Source: Jonesia denitrificans DSM 20603
GTDB taxonomy: Bacteria > Actinomycetota > Actinomycetes > Actinomycetales > Cellulomonadaceae
Assembly (NCBI RefSeq): GCF_000024065.1
Contig: NC_013174.1
Span: 1,178,001-1,242,000 of the forward strand
Direction: 5' to 3'
DNA: 64,000 nt
The notes beneath the pieces are model-generated. The model worked only from the letters and a program-made list of their open reading frames with translations, searched no databases and was not told where the DNA came from. The number at the start of each line of letters is the position of its first letter. Position 1 is the first letter of the stretch. Shown piece by piece: positions 41,113 to 51,290 of this stretch. The translations under genes and the position numbers were made by a program.

Positions 41113-42044
41113 CTGAGGTGACGTCCTGTGATGTCGAGGAACACATCTTCAAGTGTTCGTTTGCCCAGCGTGGTTGAGGTGAGGGTGACACCGCGGTCAG
41201 CACACCATTGCGCGAGTGCGGCAAGTGTCTGTGCTGATGCACCCTGAGAAATAGTCCATGTTGCGGGGAGCGTGGGGTGCGGGCGAGCTGTGATCTGCGT
41301 ATCCGCGTGGAGCACGGTGGTGTCGAGCGGGGTTGCTGTGGTGAACGTGATTGTTGATGCGTCGTGGGCGGTGAGTTGGGTGGGGCTGCCCTGGGCGATC
41401 ACTGTTCCATGATCCATAATGACTACGTGGTCAGAGAGTGCTTCTGCTTCATCCATGAGGTGTGTGGTCAGGAGTACGGAGGTGCCTTGTTCGCGTAGGG
41501 CGCGGATCAAGTCCCACACCGCATGCCGAGATTGCGGGTCAAGCCCGGCGCTTGGTTCGTCGAGGAAGACAAGCTGTGGGCGACCAAGGAGCGCGGCAGC
41601 TAATGCGATGCGTTGACGCTGCCCACCAGAGAGGCGCCGCACAGATGTGGTGAAGAACGAGGCAAGGCCAAGGCGTTCGACGAGGTCGTGAACCGGCCAA
41701 GGGTCCGCGTAAAAACGAGAAACATGGGTGAGGAGAGTGTGCCCGTTTACCGAGGTAGGTAAACCTCCATCTTGAAGCATCACACCGACTTGTTCGCGCA
41801 GGACGCTGCGATCCTCACGCGGGCGCAGGCCAAGGACTCGAATATCACCGTGGTCAGGTGTTCGTAGTCCTTCGCACATTTCAATCGTTGTTGTTTTACC
41901 GGCACCGTTTGGGCCCAGAACTGCAGTGACGTGCCCACGTTGAGCCATCAGTGTCAGGTCATTGACAACGGGGGAGCCGTTGTACCTTTTTGTCACCCGG
42001 TGGAGTTCGAGCGCTGGGGCGGAGTCGTCGTGGTGTCGGGGCAC
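41109..42044 (-). CDS. ABC transporter ATP-binding protein (exporter type)
   Basis: 311 aa. Walker A GPNGAGKTTTIEM, signature LSGGQRQRIALAAALLG, Walker B LVFLDEPSAGLDP and H-loop LTTHLMDEAE are all intact. A C-terminal ~80-residue extension ends in the motif LTSTTLGKRTLEDVFLDITGR, characteristic of DrrA-like drug-export ATPases. GTG 42044 has TAGACT (42052-42057, minus strand) seven bases upstream as a -10 box and no Shine-Dalgarno, so a leaderless mRNA is likely. The longer frame to 42170 is less plausible. It is divergent from sufR. Confidence 0.88.
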   Translation of the reverse strand: MPRHHDDSAPALELHRVTKRYNGSPVVNDLTLMAQRGHVTAVLGPNGAGKTTTIEMCEGLRTPDHGDIRVLGLRPREDRSVLREQVGVMLQDGGLPTSVNGHTLLTHVSRFYADPWPVHDLVERLGLASFFTTSVRRLSGGQRQRIALAAALLGRPQLVFLDEPSAGLDPQSRHAVWDLIRALREQGTSVLLTTHLMDEAEALSDHVVIMDHGTVIAQGSPTQLTAHDASTITFTTATPLDTTVLHADTQITARPHPTLPATWTISQGASAQTLAALAQWCADRGVTLTSTTLGKRTLEDVFLDITGRHLR

Positions 42045-42051
42045 GCCCTTG

Positions 42052-42057
42052 AGTCTA
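42052..42057 (-). promoter_or_regulatory. candidate -10 box of the leaderless ABC exporter transcript
   Basis: TAGACT on the minus strand ends seven bases before GTG 42044. No good -35 is seen. Confidence 0.35.
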
Positions 42058-42156
42058 GGGTGGTTTCCTGAAGATGTCTGGTCTCTGACCCAAGCGATGG
42101 GGCCGAAGGTGTCGGATATCACCGTGTGAGGAGGGGGTAGGTGAGGTATGCCTTCC

Positions 42157-42233
42157 TTGTCAAACCTCAATTAGGGAACAAAGATGTTGCTTAATGTTGT
42201 TGTAGTCGGAGACACGGAAGAGGTGACAAACGC
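42157..42233 (+). promoter_or_regulatory. sufR/suf promoter region
   Basis: TTGTCA (42157-42162) is followed after 17 bases by AAAGAT (42180-42185), a moderate sigma-70-like pair. The small inverted repeat AACA-aaga-TGTT (42177-42188) overlaps it and is a possible but weak SufR site. The suf operon likely starts here, since sufR and sufB are separated by only 52 bases. Confidence 0.3.
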
Positions 42234-42992
42234 ATGACGGACCAATCCCCACGCGGTGACACGCCTGGACCTTCGCGCTCCAGCATCAACAATCACGGGA
42301 CGCCACCTATGGCAGTGGCCGGTGACGAAGAAACCACCAGAGAACGAGTTCTTCAACTCATCGTGTCCGATGGGCCTATCAACGCTGCCACCCTTTCCCG
42401 CATGTTAGGACTGACCGCAGCCGGGATCCGCCGACACCTTGCGCACCTAGAAGATGACGGCATGATCGCCGTCCACACTGACGCCCCCACACAACGCACC
42501 CGTGGACGCCCCTCACGCCGGTACGTGGCAACAGACAAAGCCCACGTCCAACTCAAAGGTGGCTACCAAGGGATCGCCAACGACGCCCTGAAATTTCTTG
42601 AACACATCGCAGGGGAGGAAGCAGTCGAACAATTTGCTGCTAGTCGCCTTGCACACTATGAAGAACGGTACGCCGAAGTTCTCACCGCAACCGACCCACG
42701 GGAACGGGTAGAACAACTCGCGCAAGCCCTCACCAACGACGGATTCGCTGCCAGTGTGCGACCCGTCAACGGTGTCCCTATGCTGCAACTGTGTCAGGGT
42801 CACTGCCCTGTCCAGCACGTCGCAGAACAATTCCCGCAACTGTGTGAAGCAGAATCCCGAGCGTTCTCGCGGCTCTTGGGAGTTCACACACAGCGGCTCG
42901 TGACCCTTGCCGGGGGCGGTCACGTGTGCACCACCAACATCCCGGTCATCATCCCGCGAGACACTGACCGCCCGCAGGCAACCCGTCAGTGA
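42234..42992 (+). CDS. sufR: SufR-like Fe-S-sensing transcriptional repressor
   Basis: 252 aa. An N-terminal winged helix-turn-helix (about residues 40-105, [30 protein letters not shown], with the wing [13 protein letters not shown]) is followed by a C-terminal domain whose cysteines CQGHC, QLCEAE and GHVC provide the candidate ligands of an iron-sulfur cluster. In characterised actinobacteria and cyanobacteria SufR represses suf genes when it holds a cluster. Here it is first in the suf operon, 52 bases before sufB, and divergent from an ABC exporter. ATG 42234 follows a weak AGAGG. Confidence 0.9.
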   Translation: MTDQSPRGDTPGPSRSSINNHGTPPMAVAGDEETTRERVLQLIVSDGPINAATLSRMLGLTAAGIRRHLAHLEDDGMIAVHTDAPTQRTRGRPSRRYVATDKAHVQLKGGYQGIANDALKFLEHIAGEEAVEQFAASRLAHYEERYAEVLTATDPRERVEQLAQALTNDGFAASVRPVNGVPMLQLCQGHCPVQHVAEQFPQLCEAESRAFSRLLGVHTQRLVTLAGGGHVCTTNIPVIIPRDTDRPQATRQ

Positions 42993-43044
42993 CTCACCAG
43001 GCGAGAACCGAACCGTCCGTGCAACGGAACGTGGAAGGAAACTA

Positions 43045-44490
43045 ATGAGCGCCCCCACGCAGGAACCGAATGCTACCGCGCCCATGAGCGACGACGACAT
43101 CATCGCGTCGATCGGCTCATACGAATACGGCTGGCACGACGCAGACCTCGCCGGGCAAAACGCCCAGCGTGGCCTCAGTGAAGACGTCGTGCGCCGCATC
43201 TCCGGTATGAAAAATGAACCCGAATGGATGCTGAAGCAGCGGTTGAAGGCGCTGCGACTCTTTGACAAGAAACCGATGCCGAACTGGGGTTCAGATCTCT
43301 CCGGGATCGACTTTGACAACATCAAGTACTTTGTCCGTTCCACCGAAAAACAAGCAACAACGTGGGACGAACTTCCCGAAGAAATCAAAAACACCTATGA
43401 CCGTCTCGGAATCCCCGAAGCGGAAAAGCAACGCCTCGTTGCCGGTGTAGCAGCGCAGTACGAATCAGAGGTCGTCTACCACCAAATCCGTGAAGACCTT
43501 GAAGAACAAGGTGTCATCTTTGTTGACACCGACACGGGGTTGCGTGAGTACCCAGAAGTCTTTGAACAGTACTTCGGATCAGTGATCCCCGCCGGGGACA
43601 ACAAATTCGCTGCATTGAACACCGCAGTATGGTCCGGTGGATCCTTTGTGTACGTACCTCCAGGAGTGCACGTAGAAATCCCACTTCAGGCCTACTTCCG
43701 TATCAACACCGAGAACATGGGCCAGTTCGAACGCACCCTCATCATTGCGGACGAGGGCTCCTATGTGCACTACGTTGAGGGCTGCACCGCGCCTATTTAT
43801 AAGACTGATTCCCTGCACTCAGCGGTCGTGGAAATCATTGTCAAAAAGAACGCACGTGTGCGGTACACAACCATCCAAAACTGGTCGAACAACGTGTACA
43901 ACCTTGTCACCAAGCGGGCAACAGCTGCTGAAGGTGCCACCATGGAATGGGTCGACGGAAACATCGGGTCTAAAGTGACCATGAAATACCCGGCAATCTA
44001 TCTCATGGGTGAGCATGCACGAGGTGAAACTCTCTCCATTGCGTTCGCTGGTGAAGGCCAACACCAAGACGCCGGCGCAAAAATGGTGCACGCAGCCCCA
44101 CGCACCTCATCATCCATTGTGTCCAAATCAGTAGCCCGTGGGGGTGGACGAACCTCCTACCGAGGGCTAGTCCAAGTGCTCGAAGGTGCAGAACACTCGG
44201 CCTCAAACGTACTGTGTGACGCACTGCTTGTTGACCAAATTTCCCGGTCCGACACATACCCCTACGTGGACGTGCGTGAAGACGACGTCACTATGGGACA
44301 CGAAGCGACCGTGTCACGCGTCAGCGAAGACCAACTGTTCTACCTCATGTCTCGCGGCATGGAAGAAACCGAGGCAATGGCCATGATCGTACGAGGGTTC
44401 GTGGAACCTATCGCACGTGAACTGCCCATGGAGTACGCGCTTGAACTGAACCGCCTCATTGAACTTCAAATGGAAGGATCTGTTGGCTGA
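43045..44490 (+). CDS. sufB: Fe-S cluster assembly scaffold SufB
   Basis: A 481-aa scaffold subunit of the SufBCD complex. The beta-helix core and its signature regions [21 protein letters not shown], the conserved Cys of [11 protein letters not shown], and the C-terminal [15 protein letters not shown] segment are present. ATG 43045 has GAAGGA upstream. The reading from 42907 would extend back into sufR. It overlaps sufD by one base (TGATG). Forms a complex with SufC and SufD and receives sulfur from SufS-SufU. Confidence 0.96.
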   Translation: MSAPTQEPNATAPMSDDDIIASIGSYEYGWHDADLAGQNAQRGLSEDVVRRISGMKNEPEWMLKQRLKALRLFDKKPMPNWGSDLSGIDFDNIKYFVRSTEKQATTWDELPEEIKNTYDRLGIPEAEKQRLVAGVAAQYESEVVYHQIREDLEEQGVIFVDTDTGLREYPEVFEQYFGSVIPAGDNKFAALNTAVWSGGSFVYVPPGVHVEIPLQAYFRINTENMGQFERTLIIADEGSYVHYVEGCTAPIYKTDSLHSAVVEIIVKKNARVRYTTIQNWSNNVYNLVTKRATAAEGATMEWVDGNIGSKVTMKYPAIYLMGEHARGETLSIAFAGEGQHQDAGAKMVHAAPRTSSSIVSKSVARGGGRTSYRGLVQVLEGAEHSASNVLCDALLVDQISRSDTYPYVDVREDDVTMGHEATVSRVSEDQLFYLMSRGMEETEAMAMIVRGFVEPIARELPMEYALELNRLIELQMEGSVG

Positions 44491-45713
44491 TGACCAGCAC
44501 AGTTGACAACACCGAAGGTCTGACAACGGACCATTCCCAAGCCACAGCTGACGGGGCACACAGCCACGGCTTAGCAGGCGGTGTCCAAGGATCACGAGCT
44601 GACCGGCTTACCTCATTCTCCCTCACCGACATCCCTGTTCCCCTGGGACGTGAAGAAGAGTGGCGGTTCTCCCCGGTCGCTCGCCTGCAACCACTGTTCA
44701 GTGACACCCTCGGCAACGGGGTCACCGTCACCGTCGATGCAGCCCCACACGTGACCGTTGAAACCGTCGGGCGTGACGATGCGCGTCTCGGCAAAGCTGG
44801 AACCCCCGGTGACCGGACCGCTGTGACGGCATGGAACGCATGGACTAACGCAACTGTTGTCACCATCCCACGTGAGGTAGTCGCCGAAGCAGCGACGCAC
44901 ATCGCTGTGAGCGGGAAAGCAGACGAAACAGGTGCAGCCCACGTACTCATCCACGCGTTGCCACTGTCAGAATCTGTCGTTGTCCTAGACCACACAGGCG
45001 ATGCGCTCCTGACCGAAACAGTAGAGATCGTGGCTGAAGACGACTCCCAGGTCACTGTTGTGTCCGTCCAAGACTGGAACGAAGGAGCCGTCCACGCGTC
45101 AGCGCAACGCATCACCCTGGGACGGAACGCCCGAGTGAAACACGTCGTTGTCACCTTTGGTGGCGACGTGGTCAGAGTGACACCTGACGCAGTGTTCACC
45201 GCAGAAGGCGGTGAAGTGGACATGGTTGGTCTGTACTTCGCAGATGCAGAGCAACACCAAGAACACCGCCTCTTCGTGGACCACGCAGTGCCACGCTGCA
45301 AGTCTCGAGTCACCTACAAGGGGGCTTTACAAGGTGACGGGGCACACGCAGTGTGGGTGGGTGACGTCCTCATCCGTGCCAATGCGGAAGGCACTGACAC
45401 CTACGAACTCAACCGGAACCTGGTTCTTACTGATGGGGCGCGCGCCGACTCAGTGCCGAACCTTGAGATTGAGACAGGGGAGATCGAAGGGGCGGGACAC
45501 GCTAGTGCCACCGGACGCTTTGACGATGAACAGTTGTTCTACCTCCAAGCACGTGGCATCCCAGAAGCGGATGCTCGCCGCCTTGTTGTGCGTGGGTTCT
45601 TCGCAGAGCTCATCCAAGACATTGGGGTCGCAGACGTTGAAGAACGACTGATCGCCAAAATCGACGAAGAACTCGACAAATCAATGAGCGTGATCACCGG
45701 AGCCTCAGCATGA
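44490..45713 (+). CDS. sufD: Fe-S cluster assembly protein SufD
   Basis: A 407-aa SufB paralogue. The N-terminal helical part has FSLTDIPVPLGREEEWRFSP, the beta-helix follows, and the C-terminal motif is DEQLFYLQARGIPEADARRLVVRGF, matching the equivalent in SufB. The conserved histidine in QHQEHRLFVDH is in place. It starts one base inside the sufB stop and overlaps the Rieske-type gene by four bases. Confidence 0.95.
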   Translation: MTSTVDNTEGLTTDHSQATADGAHSHGLAGGVQGSRADRLTSFSLTDIPVPLGREEEWRFSPVARLQPLFSDTLGNGVTVTVDAAPHVTVETVGRDDARLGKAGTPGDRTAVTAWNAWTNATVVTIPREVVAEAATHIAVSGKADETGAAHVLIHALPLSESVVVLDHTGDALLTETVEIVAEDDSQVTVVSVQDWNEGAVHASAQRITLGRNARVKHVVVTFGGDVVRVTPDAVFTAEGGEVDMVGLYFADAEQHQEHRLFVDHAVPRCKSRVTYKGALQGDGAHAVWVGDVLIRANAEGTDTYELNRNLVLTDGARADSVPNLEIETGEIEGAGHASATGRFDDEQLFYLQARGIPEADARRLVVRGFFAELIQDIGVADVEERLIAKIDEELDKSMSVITGASA

Positions 45714-46054
45714 GTGCACAAGTGGCGTGCAAAGTATCAGACGTGCCTCCCGGCACAGCGCTACGCGTCGAACTTGATACAGCCTCCGGGCAAGAAGTTG
45801 CTGTCGCTGTCGTGTGCGACGACGACGGCACACTGCACGCCATTTTTGACGAGTGCTCCCACGGTGCCGTCCCACTATCGGATGGTGAAGTTGAAGGGTG
45901 CCTCATTGAATGCTGGCTCCACGGGTCGCAGTTTGACCTGCGAACCGGGATGCCCTGCCAATTGCCCGCATCACGCCCAGTCCCTGTCTACCCCGTGAGC
46001 GTTACCGGCGACGACGTCCTTGTGGACGTGGACGCCCCCAAGCCTGTGAACTAG
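45710..46054 (+). CDS. Rieske-type 2Fe-2S ferredoxin in the suf operon
   Basis: A 114-aa small soluble protein. The Rieske ligands are complete: C-S-H in DECSHGAVPL and C-x2-H in ECWLHGSQFDL, 18-21 residues apart. It resembles the ferredoxin components of aromatic dioxygenases (often annotated non-heme iron oxygenase ferredoxin subunit). In actinobacterial suf clusters this position between sufD and sufC is conserved. A role in electron supply to cluster assembly is inferred, not shown. Confidence 0.9.
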   Translation: MSAQVACKVSDVPPGTALRVELDTASGQEVAVAVVCDDDGTLHAIFDECSHGAVPLSDGEVEGCLIECWLHGSQFDLRTGMPCQLPASRPVPVYPVSVTGDDVLVDVDAPKPVN

Positions 46055-46065
46055 GAGAACCAGTC

Positions 46066-46827
46066 ATGTCAACGTTGGAAATCAAAGACCTGCACGTCAG
46101 CGTCGAAACAAAAGAAGGACCAAAGCCCATTCTTCGTGGGGTTGACCTCACCATTAACTCTGGTGAAACCCACGCCATCATGGGCCCCAACGGGTCAGGG
46201 AAATCCACCCTTGCCTACTCTATTGCCGGGCACCCGAAGTACGACATCACCAGTGGTGAGGTTTACCTTGACGGTGAAAACGTCCTGGAAATGTCCGTTG
46301 ATGAGCGTGCCCGTGCGGGCCTGTTCCTCGCCATGCAGTACCCCGTTGAGGTTCCCGGTGTTTCCGTGGCGAACTTCCTCCGCACCGCAAAAACAGCGAT
46401 CGACGGACAAGCACCAGCACTGCGTCACTGGGTCAAAGAAGTCAACGGTGCCATGGACAACCTCCGCATGGACAAATCGTTCGCGGAACGCTCAGTGAAC
46501 GAAGGGTTCTCCGGTGGTGAAAAGAAACGTCACGAGATCCTCCAACTTGAGCTCCTCAAACCAAAAATCGCGATTCTTGACGAGACAGACTCTGGTTTGG
46601 ACGTCGACGCGTTACGTGTGGTCTCTGAAGGCGTGAACCGGGCAAAAGAAACAACCGGCGCCGGGTTCCTGCTCATCACGCACTACACCCGCATCTTGCG
46701 TTACATCAAACCTGATTTTGTGCACGTGTTCGTCAACGGACGTGTCGCAGAAGAAGGTGGCCCAGAGCTCGCCGAACGCCTCGAAGCAGAAGGTTACGAC
46801 CGCTTCCTCAGCGCAGCAACCGCGTAA
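46066..46827 (+). CDS. sufC: Fe-S cluster assembly ATPase SufC
   Basis: 253 aa. Walker A MGPNGSGKSTLAYSIAG, the SufC-specific signature EGFSGGEKKRHEILQLE, Walker B IAILDETDSGLDVDAL and the terminal AEEGGPELAERLEAEGYD are intact. It drives conformational change of the SufBD scaffold. ATG 46066 has AGGAG upstream. The intergenic region after it (105 bases) contains a large hairpin ahead of sufS. Confidence 0.96.
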   Translation: MSTLEIKDLHVSVETKEGPKPILRGVDLTINSGETHAIMGPNGSGKSTLAYSIAGHPKYDITSGEVYLDGENVLEMSVDERARAGLFLAMQYPVEVPGVSVANFLRTAKTAIDGQAPALRHWVKEVNGAMDNLRMDKSFAERSVNEGFSGGEKKRHEILQLELLKPKIAILDETDSGLDVDALRVVSEGVNRAKETTGAGFLLITHYTRILRYIKPDFVHVFVNGRVAEEGGPELAERLEAEGYDRFLSAATA

Positions 46828-48231
<1,404 letters not shown>

Positions 48232-48283
48232 CACCGCACGCACTTTGGGCACACCACTGTCGCACACACGGAAGGTTCAACCA

Positions 48284-48832
48284 TTGAGTAACTCGATGGA
48301 ACAGCTCTACCAGCAGGTCATCCTTGACCATTACAAAAACCCGCACGGTAAAGGTCTCGCTGATGCCGACCCAACCGCGCTCAGCGGGTTGTCCCACCAA
48401 GTGAACCCTACCTGTGGTGATGAAGTCACGATGCGTGTCCACTTCAGTGGCGACGGGGGTGAACGAACCGTCCAGTCTGTGACCTGGGACGGGCAAGGGT
48501 GCTCTATCTCTCAAGCGTCGATCTCTGTCCTTGTGCAACTTGTCCAGGGGCAGCGGGTCGCCGACGTCGAACATGTTGCTGAGGTGTTTCGTGAACTCAT
48601 GGACACGCGAGGTAAGGGGTTCCCGGTGGACGACGCCTCAGCTGAAGACAAAGAAGACCTCCTCGGTGACGCTAATGCGTTCACCGGGGTATCCAAATTC
48701 CCTGCTCGTATTAAGTGTGCGTTGTTGGGGTGGTCGGCACTCAAAGACACCCTCGCATCGACCGGAGCGAGCGCAGAAGCACACGAACAGGGCATCAACC
48801 ACTGTTCACAACCATCCAAGGAGACGCCATGA
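48284..48832 (+). CDS. sufU: SufU zinc-dependent sulfurtransferase
   Basis: 182 aa. The Zn/catalytic cysteines are at NPTCGDEV, GQGCSISQAS and RIKCALLGW, with the Asp near the first. Unlike IscU, SufU of Gram-positive bacteria acts as a sulfur shuttle for SufS. The start is taken as TTG 48284 because GGAAGG (48270-48275) is eight bases upstream, giving MSNSMEQLYQQ. ATG 48296 is possible but 20 bases from that site. A longer frame from 48020 is inside sufS. Confidence 0.92.
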   Translation: MSNSMEQLYQQVILDHYKNPHGKGLADADPTALSGLSHQVNPTCGDEVTMRVHFSGDGGERTVQSVTWDGQGCSISQASISVLVQLVQGQRVADVEHVAEVFRELMDTRGKGFPVDDASAEDKEDLLGDANAFTGVSKFPARIKCALLGWSALKDTLASTGASAEAHEQGINHCSQPSKETP

Positions 48833-49158
48833 CCAGTGACACAAGTGCACCAGTCAGTGTGGCAGACATCGAAGAAGCCCTTCGCGATGTGATTGACCCC
48901 GAGTTGGGCATCAACATTGTTGACCTTGGGCTTATTTACGGTGTGGTCATTGAACCCGACGGAACAGTGGTCATTGACATGACGCTGACGTCTGCTGCCT
49001 GCCCATTGACCGATGTCATCGAAGACCAGTCCGCTCAAGCGCTTGAAGGGCTCGCTGAGGCCTTCCGCATCAACTGGGTATGGATGCCACCATGGGGCCC
49101 AGAGTGCATCACCCCAGATGGGCGTGAACAACTGCGTGCTCTTGGTTTCAACGTGTAA
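48829..49158 (+). CDS. sufT: SufT / MIP18-like (DUF59) assembly factor
   Basis: 109 aa, metal-sulfur cluster biosynthetic factor family. DVIDPELGINIVDLGLIYGV opens the domain and TSAACPLTDVIEDQ carries the conserved cysteine; MPPWGPECITPDGREQLRALGF ends it. It is thought to help mature Fe-S proteins. AAGGAG precedes ATG 48829, which overlaps the sufU stop. Last gene of the operon, followed by a strong terminator. Confidence 0.93.
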   Translation: MTSDTSAPVSVADIEEALRDVIDPELGINIVDLGLIYGVVIEPDGTVVIDMTLTSAACPLTDVIEDQSAQALEGLAEAFRINWVWMPPWGPECITPDGREQLRALGFNV

Positions 49159-49175
49159 CGAGACACAGACGAACA

Positions 49176-49221
49176 AAAAGCCTCAGGGATGTAGCCACAC
49201 GGCTACATCCCTGAGGCTTTT
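49176..49221 (+). terminator. suf operon terminator
   Basis: A perfect 21-bp stem (49176-49196 with 49201-49221) with a 4-base loop; the stem itself ends in a run of four T. It sits 17 bases after sufT and more than 100 bases before the end of the opposing lipoprotein gene. Confidence 0.92.
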
Positions 49222-49336
49222 GTGGGATCGTAGCCTTGCTGCATGCGGGGTCATAAAACGTCAGTAAAAACCTGTAGATAGTAGAGTGGCAGTCAAGAAT
49301 GTTGACAGTGAGACAAGTTTTACATCGATCAAAAAG

Positions 49337-49939
49337 CTAATTTTGAAAAAATAGTCTCTCAAATTTCCACCCTCCATTTTTGTAATAAACGTAGATTTGC
49401 ACGTCTGCGGTCTCGGTTTCGCCAATAATTTTTTTCCCGTGTTGTTCGTGTGAGCCTTTAAGGGTGATTGTTCCTTCAATGACCCATATCCCATGCTTAT
49501 GTTCAATGCTTGGTTGTTCATTGAAAGTAAATGACATAGTTAGGCGCTTCACCTGCGTTTTTCTGTCATTCTTTATTGACTCGACGACGTTCGAGCAGAA
49601 AATGCAAGTATCTGTCGAAAAATCTTCCATCAAGATTTCGTCTCCCATGAGCACCGCGTAGGCGCTTGCATCAAGGAAGTATTCGGCAGCGGCGAGGGCT
49701 CCTTCTTCGTTGTTGTTCGCCATGGCGGCTGGTTTTTCTGGTGGGCCGCTTGGCACTGTGGGGTCTGAGGTTGGTGTTTCTGTGGGATTTAGGGAAGAAT
49801 CTGCGGGTGTTTCCGTTGCGATGGAAGGTGTGCTAGATGCGGGGGTGGCTGGGGTTTCTGAAGAACAGGAAAGCAACGAAAACACTGCCAGAACAGTGAT
49901 CGCTGCAACCATGGTGCGATTATTTCGGTGACTCATCAT
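49337..49939 (-). CDS. DUF6318-like lipoprotein, first copy
   Basis: A 200-aa exported lipoprotein. The signal peptide VAAITVLAVFSLLSCSS ends in a lipobox with the lipidated cysteine at about residue 25. A Thr/Pro/Ser-rich linker (ETPADSSLNPTETPTSDP) follows, then a domain with PPEKPAAMANN, AAAEYFLDASAYAV and a CIFC pair. This resembles proteins annotated DUF6318 (assignment from memory). ATG 49936 would be an equally good start. A sister gene lies 74 bases upstream on the same strand. The distal half of the gene is clearly more AT-rich than its surroundings. Function unknown. Confidence 0.75.
   Translation of the reverse strand: MMSHRNNRTMVAAITVLAVFSLLSCSSETPATPASSTPSIATETPADSSLNPTETPTSDPTVPSGPPEKPAAMANNNEEGALAAAEYFLDASAYAVLMGDEILMEDFSTDTCIFCSNVVESIKNDRKTQVKRLTMSFTFNEQPSIEHKHGIWVIEGTITLKGSHEQHGKKIIGETETADVQIYVYYKNGGWKFERLFFQN
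49656..49786. repeat. 131-bp block shared by the two lipoprotein genes, copy A
   Basis: Identical to 50342-50472 at 128 of 131 positions (by eye), same orientation. It encodes the end of the linker and the start of the conserved domain. Outside the block the genes diverge strongly. Confidence 0.93.
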
Positions 49940-50013
49940 GCCCTTTAAATCGGCGTGTTTTGGGGTAATAGTGTTGCTATTAGCTGCGAACGGTGCGTGT
50001 TATGGTGGAATGG

Positions 50014-50631
50014 CTATTGTTCATTAGAGAGTGTTAGATTGTCGAAGCTCCAATTTCCGTTTTTGTTGAAGAGGAAAAGTGTTCCATCCCAAGTTTGGGG
50101 TTTTCCACTGATGTTTTTTCCATCGCTCTCTTGATGGGCTCCTTGGAATGTTACAGGTGCTTCTATAATCCAGGCATTATCTCTGTCTGTCACTTTTGTT
50201 TCTCCAGTAATTGAGAAGTTCACCAATGTTCTTGTTCGACCATTTTGTTTGTCAACCTCTATTTCGTTGAGAAGTGTATCGCAAAAGGTGCAGTGTGCTG
50301 CCGCAAATTCTTTCATCAGGCGTTCGTCTCCCATGAGTAATGCGTAGGCGCTTGCATCAAGGAAGTATTCGGCAGCGGCGAGGGCTCCTTCTTCGTCGTT
50401 GTTCGCCATGGCGGCTGGTTTTTCTGGTGGGCCGCTTGGCGCTGTGGGGTCAGAGGTTGGTGTTTCTGTGGGTTCGGGTTGGGGTTCTGGTGTTGTGTCA
50501 GGTGTCGTTGTGGTTGAGGGGGGTGGGGGTGTGGGGTCAGTGTTTGTTGTGCAGGCAGTTAGTCCGAGGGTGGCAAAGAGAGCGATGCTGGTGAGGGTGG
50601 CGGGGATTCTTTTTTGGCGCATGGGTTCCAT
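50014..50631 (-). CDS. DUF6318-like lipoprotein, second copy
   Basis: A 205-aa lipoprotein paralogous to its neighbour. The signal peptide LTSIALFATLGLTACTT has its lipidated Cys at about residue 27, followed by a Pro/Thr-rich linker and the same domain with PPEKPAAMANN, EYFLDASAYAL and a paired CTFC. ATG 50631 is the first start; ATG 50622 would shorten it by three residues. It probably heads a two-gene transcript with the 49337-49939 gene and is divergent from ohrR. The extracytoplasmic role is unknown. Confidence 0.75.
   Translation of the reverse strand: MEPMRQKRIPATLTSIALFATLGLTACTTNTDPTPPPPSTTTTPDTTPEPQPEPTETPTSDPTAPSGPPEKPAAMANNDEEGALAAAEYFLDASAYALLMGDERLMKEFAAAHCTFCDTLLNEIEVDKQNGRTRTLVNFSITGETKVTDRDNAWIIEAPVTFQGAHQESDGKNISGKPQTWDGTLFLFNKNGNWSFDNLTLSNEQ
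50342..50472. repeat. 131-bp block shared by the two lipoprotein genes, copy B
   Basis: Partner of 49656-49786, with three mismatches. The near-identity of this segment against much lower similarity elsewhere points to recent gene conversion or strong local constraint. Confidence 0.93.
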
Positions 50632-50750
50632 GAGAACTCACAGTCACGATCAGCGGTGATGGGGAATCCTCTCCTGTGGACGCGCATGATGTTGGCGGTG
50701 AAGGAGCTACACGTTTCCCGTGTGGCACACGGCACACGGCGCCACGTAAG

Positions 50751-50777
50751 TTTGCATGCAAATAGTTTGTATGCCAA
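50751..50777. promoter_or_regulatory. tandem palindromic operator upstream of ohrR
   Basis: A perfect 12-bp palindrome TTTGCATGCAAA (50751-50762) is followed by an imperfect copy TTTGTATGCCAA (50766-50777), with centres 15 bp apart. They lie 9-36 bases before the ohrR ATG in the space shared with the divergent lipoprotein gene. Because ohrR encodes a MarR-type regulator, an autoregulatory site is the natural reading. Confidence 0.6.
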
Positions 50778-50786
50778 TCTATTGAC

Positions 50787-51290
50787 ATGGTTGAACGCTC
50801 GACACCGCCAAACCCGGACCCTCGCATCGGGAAACGGCCACCGTTGGACTCAGCGGTATGTTTCTCCTTGTATTCGTCGCTCCAGGCGACGTTGCAGTTG
50901 TACCGGGACCTTCTTGCACCCTGGGGTCTGACCTATCAGCAACTGTTAGTGCTGGTCGTTCTGTGGGAACAGGGGAGTGTCACCCCGAGTGAACTTGCCC
51001 AGGCGCTGCACCTGGATCGCAGTACAGTCTCCGGTTTGTTAAAGCGTATGGAACGTGACGGACTGCTTGTTCGCGAACGTCACGCAGACAATCAGCGGTC
51101 CGTTCATGTTGCGTTGACTGAGTATGCCAGTGGCTTACGCAACGAATTGGCTGACATCTTCACCTGTGTTGCTGAGGCCATGAAACTCTCAGAACACGAT
51201 GCGCACGACCTTGTCACTGCATTACACGCTCTGCGGTCAGCGGTGCGAGCGCAGCCAACCACAACCGATGTTCCATCAACTGAAGGATGA
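50787..51290 (+). CDS. ohrR: OhrR-like organic-peroxide-sensing MarR regulator
   Basis: 167 aa. The winged helix-turn-helix spans residues ~45-110 (SVTPSELAQALHLDRSTVSGLLKRMERDGLLVRERHADNQRS). The reactive cysteine of OhrR is in DSAVCFSLYSS near the N-terminus, with the WGLTYQQLLVL helix following. Oxidation of this Cys by organic hydroperoxides releases the repressor from DNA in characterised cases. A second Cys (IFTC) lies in the C-terminal helix. It overlaps the ohr start by four bases, and a tandem palindrome lies immediately upstream. Confidence 0.9.
   Translation: MVERSTPPNPDPRIGKRPPLDSAVCFSLYSSLQATLQLYRDLLAPWGLTYQQLLVLVVLWEQGSVTPSELAQALHLDRSTVSGLLKRMERDGLLVRERHADNQRSVHVALTEYASGLRNELADIFTCVAEAMKLSEHDAHDLVTALHALRSAVRAQPTTTDVPSTEG

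Noticed and set aside
42907-43044. N-terminal extension of SufB back into sufR
   Set aside because: The internal ATG at 43045 has a good ribosome site and matches the start of the conserved SufB N-terminus.
49261-49521. 86-aa minus-strand frame at the end of the first lipoprotein gene
   Set aside because: It overlaps the lipoprotein gene in another frame, has no ribosome site and has a nondescript composition.
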